This document shows positions 42,901-49,856 of a stretch of DNA of 64,000 nt, one piece after another. The notes below the pieces were generated by a model. It was given only the letters and a program-made list of their open reading frames with translations. It made no database searches and was not told the origin of the DNA. The position numbers and the translations under genes were made by a program. Every line of letters begins with the position of its first letter. Within the stretch, counting starts at the first letter, position 1. The stretch is from JBBAAP01 sp043808305. GTDB lineage: Bacteria; Planctomycetota; MHYJ01; JACQXL01. The DNA lies in the NCBI GenBank assembly GCA_043808305.1, contig JAZDFB010000003.1, positions 1 through 64,000 on the forward strand, written 5' to 3'.

Positions 42901-43119
42901 GGCGCAGTCGTTGGTCGGGAAGGTCTTGTCCAGCTGGGCCATGGTGCCGCCGATGCACGGCGACTGCTCGACCAGGTAAACCTTATAACCGGACTCGGCC
43001 AGGTCCAGCGACGCCTGCATCCCGCCGATGCCGCCGCCCACCACCATGACCGCGCCGATTTTATTGCCGTTGCTCACCCCGTTAGAGATTTTATCAAATT
43101 TATTATTGACAGTACTCAT
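39997..43119 (-). CDS. hdrA: Heterodisulphide reductase A, tandem fused form
   Basis: 1040 residues, about 1.6 times normal HdrA. Seen: first FAD site VVGGGIGGMQ (about 27-34), NDCAMCTLAPR, 4Fe-4S set CTGCGVCTEKCP (124-135), CxxxxxxxCRICQKAC (176-191); then the typical HdrA start RIGVFVCHCGKNIGG (472-486), a second FAD site IIGGGISGMT (about 615-624), and two C-terminal 4Fe-4S sets CDGCAYCIELC and CKGCGVCQATCP. So a truncated HdrA-like module is fused in front of a complete HdrA. HdrA is the flavin bifurcation centre that splits electron pairs between ferredoxin and HdrB. Confidence 0.92.
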   Translation of the reverse strand: MSTVNNKFDKISNGVSNGNKIGAVMVVGGGIGGMQASLDLAESGYKVYLVEQSPCIGGTMAQLDKTFPTNDCAMCTLAPRIVDAGSHLNIEKLTYSDVQAIEGEPGNFKVRVLQKARSIDPDKCTGCGVCTEKCPIQKRANAPRSEYDAGIIPRPAIYIPFPQAMPKIPVIDRAHCLYFQKGICRICQKACEAKAIDFDQKDQTKEISVGAVILAPGFELFDANFKKEFGFGRYPNVVSSIQFERILSASGPFQGDLLRVSDKKHPHKIAFIQCVGSRETEHNFCSSVCCMYATKQAIIAKEHSPELDCHIFYIDIRAFGKGFEQYYERAKEIGVKYTRCRPSSVKEVPASKNLAVNYYDETNKLANEEFDMVVLSCGLMPPESINQLTKIFNIETNKYGFCTTTTFAPVETNRPGVYACGPLTEPKDIPETVMQACGAASKAMGLLAESRGTLIAKREFPKENDMSGQEPRIGVFVCHCGKNIGGVADVPSIRDYAKTLANVVYADDNLYTCSSDTQKKIKDKIKEHNLNRVVVAACTPRTHEPLFKNTCREAGMNPYLFEMANIRDQNTWVHMSEPAKATQKAKDLLRIAVAKARLLEPLKNRFLKVEHDALIIGGGISGMTAALELANQGFTAHLVERSAELGGNMKHLFYLIEETCNPQQELAATINKVRTNPKIKLYTSSSIKLVEGSMGNFKTTVQTLKGDVSFKHGIIIVATGGDEYKPKEYLFGQDDMVVTQVKFEEKIARMLNIGSANPAQADLAKVNSVVMIQCVGSRNEEHPYCSRICCSMAVKNALKFKQLKPDANIYILYRDMRTYGLNEEYYTKAREQGIIFIRYPEEAKPEVSRKNGKLTVTTHDPMLNEDVTIETDLLVLSAGNIPEPANEQLAQQLKVPLNQDKYFLEAHMKLRPVDFATDGIYLCGLAHSPKNVDESIIQAGGAASRASTILAKEQVELDGIVSEVLDKYCDGCAYCIELCPYHALTLIEYTCDGAVKKKIERDQALCKGCGVCQATCPKGGIVINGFKPEQLAAMIDAALE

Positions 43120-43199
43120 AAATAACTGCTTTACTTAGTTTAACAGGAAATTGTTCCTTTTATATCTCTAACGGGGCTCATATCATTCTCCGGTATTCG

Positions 43200-43237
43200 T
43201 TTCCCGCTGCGGCGGGATGGCGCTCCGCGAACACAAC
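43200..43237. repeat. Intergenic copy of the purH/mvhD repeat
   Basis: Between hdrA and hdrB. Reverse complement matches purH 20234-20271 at 37 of 38 positions; hairpin TCCCGC/GCGGGA. Confidence 0.9.
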
Positions 43238-43270
43238 CCAACAAATATCACAAGGTGCCTTAAAAAATAA

Positions 43271-44134
43271 TCAGTGTATCGATAATAACACCGGCTCTGC
43301 CGATACGAAGTGCTTGGACAGAGCCAGTTTTTGCGGTTCAATCCCCAATGCCAGCCCGATTATCTGGGTAAAATACAGAACCGGCATATTATAGCTGGTA
43401 TTGTATTTGGCTTCTATTTCCGCCTGCCGGGTATCCAGGTTGGATTGGCACAGCGGGCAGGCCGCGGCGATGGCATTGGCCCCGACCGCCTTGGCGTTTT
43501 CCAATATCTTATGGGTCAGGTTGAGCACCGCATCGACTTCGGTTAATGCGAATGTCGCGCCGCAACACTCGGTCTTGTACGACCAGTCCAGCGTCTTGGC
43601 GCCGAACTTGGCCAGAATCCGGTCCATAGACATGGGGTATTCGCAATCGTCAAAGGCCATGGCTTTTGGCGGACGGGTCAGCAAGCATCCGTAATAGCAG
43701 GCTACTTTCAGGTGCGATAGGTCCTTTTTTGTCAGTTCCTTTACCTTGGCCTGGTCCATGGCGTCGAATATCTCTAGCGGATGGAGTACCTTTATTTTAC
43801 CCTGCAGTTCGGCGCCGGTAACTTCTTTGACATCGGCTTTAAGTTTGGCATCCTTGCCGGTTTCGTGCATGGCTACTTTGAACCTGGAAAAGCACGCGGC
43901 GCAGGGTACGGCCAAATCGTTCAACCCGGCCGACTCAGCCAGCGCCAGGTTTTTGATGGGCAGGGCGATGGACAAAAGGTGCGAGGTCGCGTGGGCCGGC
44001 GACGTGCCACAGCAGACCCAGCCGGGCACTTCGGCCAGTTCGATGCCGGTATTTTCGGCTATGGCCCGGAACGAGATATCGTATTCCGCGCTGGTCGAAT
44101 GAAGCGAACAACCCGGATAATAACCGTATTTCAT
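43271..44134 (-). CDS. hdrB: Heterodisulphide reductase subunit B
   Basis: 287 residues. Two CCG domains: GWVCCGTSPAHATSH in the first and TECCGATFALTE with ACPLCQSN in the second, which in HdrB bind two non-cubane 4Fe-4S clusters at the disulphide site. An N-terminal YYPGCSLHSTSAEYD is also typical. In bacteria the physiological disulphide is unknown. Its ATG overlaps the hdrC stop by 4 bp, so they are translated together. Confidence 0.92.
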   Translation of the reverse strand: MKYGYYPGCSLHSTSAEYDISFRAIAENTGIELAEVPGWVCCGTSPAHATSHLLSIALPIKNLALAESAGLNDLAVPCAACFSRFKVAMHETGKDAKLKADVKEVTGAELQGKIKVLHPLEIFDAMDQAKVKELTKKDLSHLKVACYYGCLLTRPPKAMAFDDCEYPMSMDRILAKFGAKTLDWSYKTECCGATFALTEVDAVLNLTHKILENAKAVGANAIAAACPLCQSNLDTRQAEIEAKYNTSYNMPVLYFTQIIGLALGIEPQKLALSKHFVSAEPVLLSIH

Positions 44135-44706
44135 TGGTGCGCCTCCTTGTCTTTGACCTTGACCTTGGAGAAAATATTCCAGGTGGTCATGCTCCGGGAC
44201 AGCGACAAGGACGGTATGATGGCCAGCTTACCTTTGAGGAGCATCTTTATGCCCAGGCCGACGTCGGTAAAGAATTCCAGGGTGCGCAGTTTCAGGTCGC
44301 CGATCATACCCAGTTCGTACATCCGGCCGAACAACATGACGTTACGCATGGCAGCGCTGTTGAACTTACGTACCCGGGGAATCGGTGACTTGTAACCCTT
44401 GCGCACGGCTATGATTTTGCAGGCGTCCATCAGCCGGGCGATATCCACGTCCTGCGGACAGCGCGTCGAGCAGGTCATGCAGGCCGAACACAGCCACATC
44501 GTTTTGGAGCTGAGCACCTTATCCTCAAGCCCCAGCCGGATGGCGTGTATAATCTGGGCCGGGGTGTAGTCCATCGCCCAGTTCATCGGGCAACCAGCCG
44601 AGCATTTGCGGCACTGGTAACACAAGTTTGCGTTTATGCCGGTTTCCTTGAGTATGCTTCTCGGAAAGGCCGCGTTGGGAGTGACGGCCGGGGTTTTTTC
44701 TGACAT
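44131..44706 (-). CDS. hdrC: Heterodisulphide reductase subunit C
   Basis: About 191 residues from ATG 44706 with GAGGGGGAGG just ahead; a GTG at 44718 is the alternative. Seen: two 4Fe-4S motifs CYQCRKCSAGCP and CSACMTCSTRCPQD, then a helical C-terminus. HdrC carries electrons between HdrA and HdrB. First gene of the hdrCBA-mvhDGA group. Confidence 0.92.
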   Translation of the reverse strand: MSEKTPAVTPNAAFPRSILKETGINANLCYQCRKCSAGCPMNWAMDYTPAQIIHAIRLGLEDKVLSSKTMWLCSACMTCSTRCPQDVDIARLMDACKIIAVRKGYKSPIPRVRKFNSAAMRNVMLFGRMYELGMIGDLKLRTLEFFTDVGLGIKMLLKGKLAIIPSLSLSRSMTTWNIFSKVKVKDKEAHQ

Positions 44707-44768
44707 CCTCCCCCTCACATTCTAATTATACCGGAATTCAGCTAAAACACCATGAATCAAGAATTGTT

Positions 44769-44796
44769 AAGATACTTTTTAAGAACCCAGAGTCAA
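44769..44796 (-). promoter_or_regulatory. Putative promoter of the hdr-mvh group
   Basis: On the minus strand TTGACT (44796-44791), 16 bp, TATCTT (44774-44769), about 50 bp before the hdrC start. Confidence 0.5.
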
Positions 44797-45221
44797 GAAA
44801 AACTTGGGGCAAAATAGGGATGCTGTAAGATTAAGGGCGGTTTGTTAGAAACAATTCGAGCGTAGCGAGTTAGTGTCCCTTATCCCGCTTATTCCAGCGG
44901 GACCCCTGTTTTTCTGGCCTCCTTATACCATTAGGTATATTTATAATGTTATCCCCCAGAGGGGAGGCCGCTCCCTAGACCCTGGGGGGTCTTGGGATAG
45001 GTTGTGAACGCAGTGCGCCATCCCGCCGTAGCGGGACAAGAACCCTCACGGGTGAACGGCTCCGGGATGCAGTAGCTCTGGTTTAATATGGCGGATTCCT
45101 AATTACTTATTGTTAGGTAATCATAACTACCATAATATCAATCGAGGCATTATATGACGGCGGCAAAAGCTGTCAATTCAAACATGCCGAAAGTCCGTCC
45201 TTCAATCTGCAAGCGATAATC

Positions 45222-45287
45222 TTGACAGGGCTTTGCTAATTAGGTATTAATACCTAAAGGTATAACAATATAATATACCTAATGGTA
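45222..45287 (+). promoter_or_regulatory. Promoter and TACC/GGTA palindromes before hldE
   Basis: TTGACA (45222-45227), 17 bp, TATTAA (45245-45250). The -10 box lies within the perfect palindrome GGTATTAATACC (45243-45254). TACCTAAAGGTA (45251-45262) and TACCTAATGGTA (45276-45287) follow. The arrangement looks like a promoter with operator sites. Confidence 0.6.
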
Positions 45288-45319
45288 TAATATAGATACT
45301 TTAGTATAATTAAACAACT

Positions 45320-46786
45320 ATGAATCCGACAAACCTGATACACCGGCTGGGTTCGCCCAAAATAATGGTTTTGGGTGACCTGATACTGGACAAATACGTC
45401 TGGGGCAAGGTAGAGCGCATCTCGCCCGAGGCGCCTATCCAGATACTCAACGCCCAGCGCGAGGGCCTTCGCCTGGGCGGTGTGGCTAACGTGGCCCATA
45501 ATGCGGTTACTTTGGGCGCCAAGGCAGGACTGGTCGGGGTGGTCGGCAACGACGAGTCCGGCCGGCAGACAAGAAAATTATGCGGCCAGTCCGGAATCAA
45601 TACGGCCGGCATTGTTTCAGACCGCGCCCGGCAGACGCCGCTCAAAACCCGGATGATTGCCCAGAACCAGCAGGTCCTGCGGGTGGATAATGAGGACCCG
45701 GCGCAGATTTCAGCGGCGGCCGAGCAGTCAATATTGTCATACGTCAGGCGCAATATCAAACATTATGATATCGTCCTGGTATCGGATTATAACAAAGGCA
45801 CGCTGACGGACAGCCTATTGAAAGCGGTTATCCAGATTGCCCGGACCAGCCGGAAAAAGGTGGTCATAGACCCCAAGGGCCGGGATTACGCCAAATACCG
45901 GGGCGCGACGGCGTTGACGCCTAACCGGTCCGAGGCGGAACTGGCCACTGGCATAAAGATTAAGGATGATGCTTCCAGGAAACAGGCCGCCCGGAAACTG
46001 ATTAAGGAGTCCGGGCTGGATTTCGTCATAATTACCCTGAGCGATAAGGGTCTATACCTGCTGGACAGGAAAGGCGATGAAGTTTACGACCCGGCCCGGC
46101 ATCTGGATGTTTACGATGTCACCGGCGCGGGCGATACCGTGCTGGCTACATTGGGCATGGCATTTGCCGGAGGGCTGGGTTACCGGGAAGCTCTGCACCT
46201 GGCCAACCTGGCGGCCGGCGTGGTGGTCAGCAAGGTCGGCACCGCTACCGTGACCAGGCAGGAAATAATAGACCATTTCTACCAGTTAAATGATACGCAA
46301 TGCGCGACACGCGATATACGCAAACTGGTTCCGCTGAAAGAACTGCTTAACCGATTGCCGTCTTTGCGCCTTTGCGGTAAAAGGGTCGTCTTCACCAACG
46401 GATGTTTCGATATCCTGCACCCGGGACATATCGCCACTCTTGAATTTGCCAAGGCGCAGGGAGATATCCTGATAGTCGGTATCAATTCGGACAAGTCGGT
46501 GAAACGGATTAAAGGTCCGTCCCGGCCGATTCTGAACCAGTCAGACCGGGCGCGGGTTTTAGGCGCGCTGGCAATGGTCGACTATATCGTGATATTTGAC
46601 GAGCCCACGCCGCTTAACCTTATTAAGCAGATTAAGCCGGATGTCCTGATAAAAGGAACGGACTGGCAGTCCAAAGGCGTAGTTGGCAGTGATATCCTTA
46701 AGAAATACGGCGGCCGGGTAGTCCTGGCGCCGATGGTAAAGGGGGTATCGACAACGGAGATAATACAAAGGATAAATAATATATGA
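45320..46786 (+). CDS. hldE: Bifunctional heptose-7-phosphate kinase / heptose-1-phosphate adenylyltransferase
   Basis: 488 residues, the full two-domain form. N-terminal PfkB sugar-kinase domain: VLGDLILDKYVWG, GVANVAHNAVTLGAKAGLVGVVG, and DVTGAGDTVLATLGMA with the catalytic Asp. C-terminal nucleotidyltransferase: VFTNGCFDILHPGHIATLEFAKAQGD and KGTDWQSKGVVG. It makes ADP-heptose for the LPS inner core. Overlaps gmhA by 4 bp. Confidence 0.95.
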   Translation: MNPTNLIHRLGSPKIMVLGDLILDKYVWGKVERISPEAPIQILNAQREGLRLGGVANVAHNAVTLGAKAGLVGVVGNDESGRQTRKLCGQSGINTAGIVSDRARQTPLKTRMIAQNQQVLRVDNEDPAQISAAAEQSILSYVRRNIKHYDIVLVSDYNKGTLTDSLLKAVIQIARTSRKKVVIDPKGRDYAKYRGATALTPNRSEAELATGIKIKDDASRKQAARKLIKESGLDFVIITLSDKGLYLLDRKGDEVYDPARHLDVYDVTGAGDTVLATLGMAFAGGLGYREALHLANLAAGVVVSKVGTATVTRQEIIDHFYQLNDTQCATRDIRKLVPLKELLNRLPSLRLCGKRVVFTNGCFDILHPGHIATLEFAKAQGDILIVGINSDKSVKRIKGPSRPILNQSDRARVLGALAMVDYIVIFDEPTPLNLIKQIKPDVLIKGTDWQSKGVVGSDILKKYGGRVVLAPMVKGVSTTEIIQRINNI

Positions 46787-47361
46787 TAAATAATAAATTA
46801 TTACAGCAGGTGACGGCGAGCATTCTGGAATCGGCCCAGGCCAAATATATGCTTCTAAATGAATCCGAGGTGCTCGTTCGCATCGCCGAGGCGGCTATAA
46901 AATCCCTGAAAAGCGGGCGTAAGATAGTCCTGTTTGGCAACGGCGGCAGCGCGGCTGATGCCCAGCATATCGCCGCAGAGATAGTCGGCACCTTTAACCG
47001 GCGCAACCGCCGGGCTTTGCCGGCCGTGGCCTTGACGACCAATACGTCCAATCTGACCGCCATAGGAAATGACTTCAGCTTTGAGGATGTGTTTTCCAGG
47101 CAGGTGGAAGGATTGGTCAGCAAGGGCGATGTAGTGATTGGCATATCCACCAGCGGCAATTCGCCTAACGTCCTTAAGGCCATCAAGGCGGCCCGCCGGC
47201 TCGGCGCGTTTACCGTCGGGTTCACGGGCATCACGAAGAATAAACTGAAGGGATTGGTTCATATATGCTTTTCGGCGCCGTCTGATAAGACCCCGCATAT
47301 TCAGGAATGCCATATCACAGCCGGACATATTGTCTGCGGATTGATTGATAACGCGTTCTAA
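46783..47361 (+). CDS. gmhA: Phosphoheptose isomerase-like SIS protein
   Basis: 192 residues. Seen: FGNGGSAADAQHIAAEIVGTF, LTTNTSNLTAIGNDFSFEDVFSRQV, GISTSGNSPNVLKAI and the C-terminal ECHITAGHIVCGLID. These are the GmhA active-site blocks, with zinc-binding His residues. It converts sedoheptulose-7-phosphate to heptose-7-phosphate, the step before HldE, and its gene is translationally coupled to hldE. Confidence 0.92.
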   Translation: MINNKLLQQVTASILESAQAKYMLLNESEVLVRIAEAAIKSLKSGRKIVLFGNGGSAADAQHIAAEIVGTFNRRNRRALPAVALTTNTSNLTAIGNDFSFEDVFSRQVEGLVSKGDVVIGISTSGNSPNVLKAIKAARRLGAFTVGFTGITKNKLKGLVHICFSAPSDKTPHIQECHITAGHIVCGLIDNAF

Positions 47362-47370
47362 TTTATCGAT

Positions 47371-48171
47371 ATGAGTCTTCCAGATTATTACCCGTTTCAT
47401 ACTCTAACAACCGTTTGGGTATATTATCTATCATGTATTTCTATAGGTTATCTCATAGGTTCTATACCTTTTGGTTATATATTAGTAAAACTTATTAAAG
47501 GGATAGATATTCGCACTATCGGTAGCGGTAATATCGGAGCGACTAATGTAGCAAGAGTTCTTGGAGTTCAGTTGGGTATTATTTGTTTTATATTGGATAT
47601 GACAAAAGGTTTTATCTGCACTCGTTATATAGCAATGTGGATTGCGCCTTTATTTATGGATTCTAGTTTAGGAGGAACGTGTAGTGTTATTTTGCCGGAT
47701 TATGGTTGCGGAATATTTATTGGGGGATACTATATACCGGTTGAATTATTTATTGGTTTAAGTGTTATAATCGGTCATCTTTTCCCCGTGTATCTTCGCT
47801 TTAAGGGAGGTAAGGGTGTTGCTACCGCGTTAGGGGTTTTCCTTGTTTTGATGCCAAAAGCCACGTTGATTTCTTTTGCCATATGGATAATGTTTGTGCT
47901 TGTATTACGCTATATTTCAGTGGCATCCATTATGGCTGCTATTTCATTGCCGTTAAGTTACTGTTATGCGGTTTTTGCAAGGCCTATTAGTTTTCGGCAA
48001 GTGATGGATTGGAGGGAAAAAGGAGTATCTATTTTATTCTTTGCTATAATGATTTCTTTATTAGTTATCTTCAAGCATATTACTAACATAAAAAGGTTAA
48101 TAGCCGGCACGGAGCCGAAGGTGAGGCTGTGGGGAACGAAGCCACAGATTAAAACAGATGAACACAAATAA
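47371..48171 (+). CDS. plsY: Acyl-phosphate:glycerol-3-phosphate acyltransferase
   Basis: 266 residues, longer than the usual 190-220. PlsY starts membrane lipid synthesis. Seen: GYLIGSIPFGYIL, the glycerol-phosphate/acyl-phosphate block GSGNIGATNVAR, GHLFPVYLRFKGGKGVATALG, and about six helices. Extra parts: a periplasmic loop DSSLGGTCSVILPDYGCGI and a C-terminal tail encoded by a hairpin CTGTGG-GGAACGAAG-CCACAG (48127-48147). The gene is clearly more A/T-rich than its neighbours, suggesting separate origin. Overlaps gpsA by 14 bp. Confidence 0.9.
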   Translation: MSLPDYYPFHTLTTVWVYYLSCISIGYLIGSIPFGYILVKLIKGIDIRTIGSGNIGATNVARVLGVQLGIICFILDMTKGFICTRYIAMWIAPLFMDSSLGGTCSVILPDYGCGIFIGGYYIPVELFIGLSVIIGHLFPVYLRFKGGKGVATALGVFLVLMPKATLISFAIWIMFVLVLRYISVASIMAAISLPLSYCYAVFARPISFRQVMDWREKGVSILFFAIMISLLVIFKHITNIKRLIAGTEPKVRLWGTKPQIKTDEHK

Positions 48172-49159
48172 ACCCACTAGTCTTGTTCTGGGCGATGGCG
48201 GCTGGGGAACGGCTCTGGCAATTCTGTTGCACGGCAATGGATGCCCGGTCCGCATCTGGAGCAAGTTCCCGGCTTATGTTAAACGGATGCGGGCAACCCG
48301 CCAGAACCCCAAATTCCTGCCCGGGATAAAGATTCCTCAGGAGATAGAACTGACCTCAGACCTGAAATCTGCCGTTAAAGGGATATCTTTTATCATAATG
48401 GCTGTGCCGACCCAGTATTGCCGGGGCGTATTGCAGGAATTGAAGCCGTTTTACAGCCGGGACGTGCCGGTTGTTTCGGTGACTAAGGGCATCGAGCAGG
48501 GGACGCTCAAGCGCCCCAGCGAGATTATCAGGGATGTCCTCAACCCAAAACACATAGCTGTTCTTTCCGGCCCGAGCCATGCGGAAGAGGTGTCACGGAA
48601 GCTCCCTGCCGGCGTGGTGATTGCATCCAACAATACCGGGTTTGCAAAGCACCTGCAGAATATTTTCAGCAATGATTATTTTCGTGTTTATGTCCAGAAG
48701 GATATGCTGGGTGTTGAGATAGCCGCGGCGGTGAAAAATATCATCGCCATAGCGGCTGGCATCTGCGACGGGCTGGGACTGGGCGATAATATCAAATCGG
48801 CCCTTTTAATCCGCGGCATGGTGGAGATTTCCAGATTGGGCATGGCTATGAAGGCTCGGAGAGAAACCTTTTTCGGGCTGGCCGGCATGGGCGACCTGAT
48901 TACCACCTGCATATCGCCGCACGGCCGGAATCGGGCCGTGGGTTTGCGCATCGGCCGGGGCGAGACCCTGAAACAGATTGTTGGTTCAATGGAACAGGTT
49001 GCCGAAGGCGTCTGGACTACCCGGGCGGCGCTTAAGCTGGCAGGAAAACATAATGTAGAAATGCCTATTACCGAAGAAGTAGCCAATATTCTTTTCAAGA
49101 ACAAAGACCCGAAAAGGGCTATCAGGGATTTGATAAAGAGGCCGCTTAAATCAGAGTAA
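48158..49159 (+). CDS. gpsA: Glycerol-3-phosphate dehydrogenase [NAD(P)+]
   Basis: 333 residues. Seen: LGDGGWGTALAILL for dinucleotide binding, VSVTKGIEQGTL, LSGPSHAEEV, the catalytic Lys in VEIAAAVKNIIAIAAGICDGLGLGDN, and GLAGMGDLITTC. It supplies the glycerol-3-phosphate that PlsY acylates, so the two adjacent genes form one pathway. Confidence 0.95.
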   Translation: MNTNKPTSLVLGDGGWGTALAILLHGNGCPVRIWSKFPAYVKRMRATRQNPKFLPGIKIPQEIELTSDLKSAVKGISFIIMAVPTQYCRGVLQELKPFYSRDVPVVSVTKGIEQGTLKRPSEIIRDVLNPKHIAVLSGPSHAEEVSRKLPAGVVIASNNTGFAKHLQNIFSNDYFRVYVQKDMLGVEIAAAVKNIIAIAAGICDGLGLGDNIKSALLIRGMVEISRLGMAMKARRETFFGLAGMGDLITTCISPHGRNRAVGLRIGRGETLKQIVGSMEQVAEGVWTTRAALKLAGKHNVEMPITEEVANILFKNKDPKRAIRDLIKRPLKSE

Positions 49160-49160
49160 A

Positions 49161-49856
49161 ATGAAAATTGCAGTTATTATCGTTGCGGCCGGTTCAAGCA
49201 CGCGCCTGAAAGGCCGGGTGCGTAAGCCCTATCGATTAATTAAGGGCAAGCCGATGCTCCTGCACAGCATCCGGACATTCAGCAAAATACCGTCGGTCAG
49301 CCAGATAATCATTGCCATCCACCCGGACGACCGGCAACGGATAGATAATCTGTTCAAATCCCAAATCACAAATCACACTTCGTCCCGAAATCATCGGGAC
49401 TCAGTGCGAGGCAAATTCCGAATAGAAACTGCCATAGGAGGCGCGACAAGGAGTCATTCGGTTTACAACGCCCTGCAGGCGGTGGATGACGGCATAGATA
49501 TCGTGCTGGTTCACGATGCGGCCCGGCCGTTTGTGGAGAGAGCGGACATAATCAGGCTTATCGGCGTGGTGCGCCACAAAGGCGCGGCTATCCTGGCCCG
49601 GCCGGTAACGGATACGATAAAATCGGCGGGTAAGCGATTGCGCATCGACCGGACCATTCCCAGAAACACTCTCTGGGCGGCCCAGACGCCCCAAGGATTC
49701 AAAAAGGAAATAATACTCAAGGCCTATAGGCTCAGGCAACGCCATCTGGCTGATTATACCGATGATGCCGGCATAGTTGAGTCGGCCAGGAAAACGGTAT
49801 ATATAGTCAAAGGTTCGGCGAGTAATATAAAGATTACTACGCCGGTAGATTTATGA
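49161..49856 (+). CDS. ispD: 2-C-methyl-D-erythritol 4-phosphate cytidylyltransferase with repeat insert
   Basis: 231 residues. Seen: VIIVAAGSSTRLKGRVRKPYRLIKGKPMLLHSI (CTP-binding), GGATRSHSVYNAL, VLVHDAARPFV and TDTIKS. IspD acts in the methylerythritol phosphate route to isoprenoids; ispE is also in the window. Between the Rossmann helix and GGATRS there is an extra stretch of about 18 residues (NHTSSRNHRDSVRGK) encoded by the hairpin at 49382-49400. Overlaps lnt by 4 bp. Confidence 0.93.
   Translation: MKIAVIIVAAGSSTRLKGRVRKPYRLIKGKPMLLHSIRTFSKIPSVSQIIIAIHPDDRQRIDNLFKSQITNHTSSRNHRDSVRGKFRIETAIGGATRSHSVYNALQAVDDGIDIVLVHDAARPFVERADIIRLIGVVRHKGAAILARPVTDTIKSAGKRLRIDRTIPRNTLWAAQTPQGFKKEIILKAYRLRQRHLADYTDDAGIVESARKTVYIVKGSASNIKITTPVDL
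49382..49400. repeat. Palindrome inside ispD
   Basis: GTCCCGA-AATCA-TCGGGAC, perfect 7-bp stem, in frame, preceded by CAAATCACAAATCAC which resembles repeat-flanking DNA. Confidence 0.65.

Larger units (their letters stand above)
44719..45319. other. Intergenic region between hdrC and hldE: promoters and repeats
   Basis: 601 bp, no gene. From left: a minus-strand promoter for hdrC (44769-44796); a TTCGAGCGTAGCGAGTTA core at 44853-44870; CCCGCT-TATTCC-AGCGGG (44884-44901); TACCATTAGGTA (44926-44937); a TCCCGCCGTAGCGGGA hairpin near 45021; then a plus-strand promoter with TACC/GGTA palindromes at 45222-45287. Confidence 0.7.

Noticed and set aside
44719..45319. tRNA or small RNA gene in the large gap
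   Set aside because: No cloverleaf or T-loop GTTCGANNC with a paired acceptor stem was found; the visible hairpins belong to repeats.
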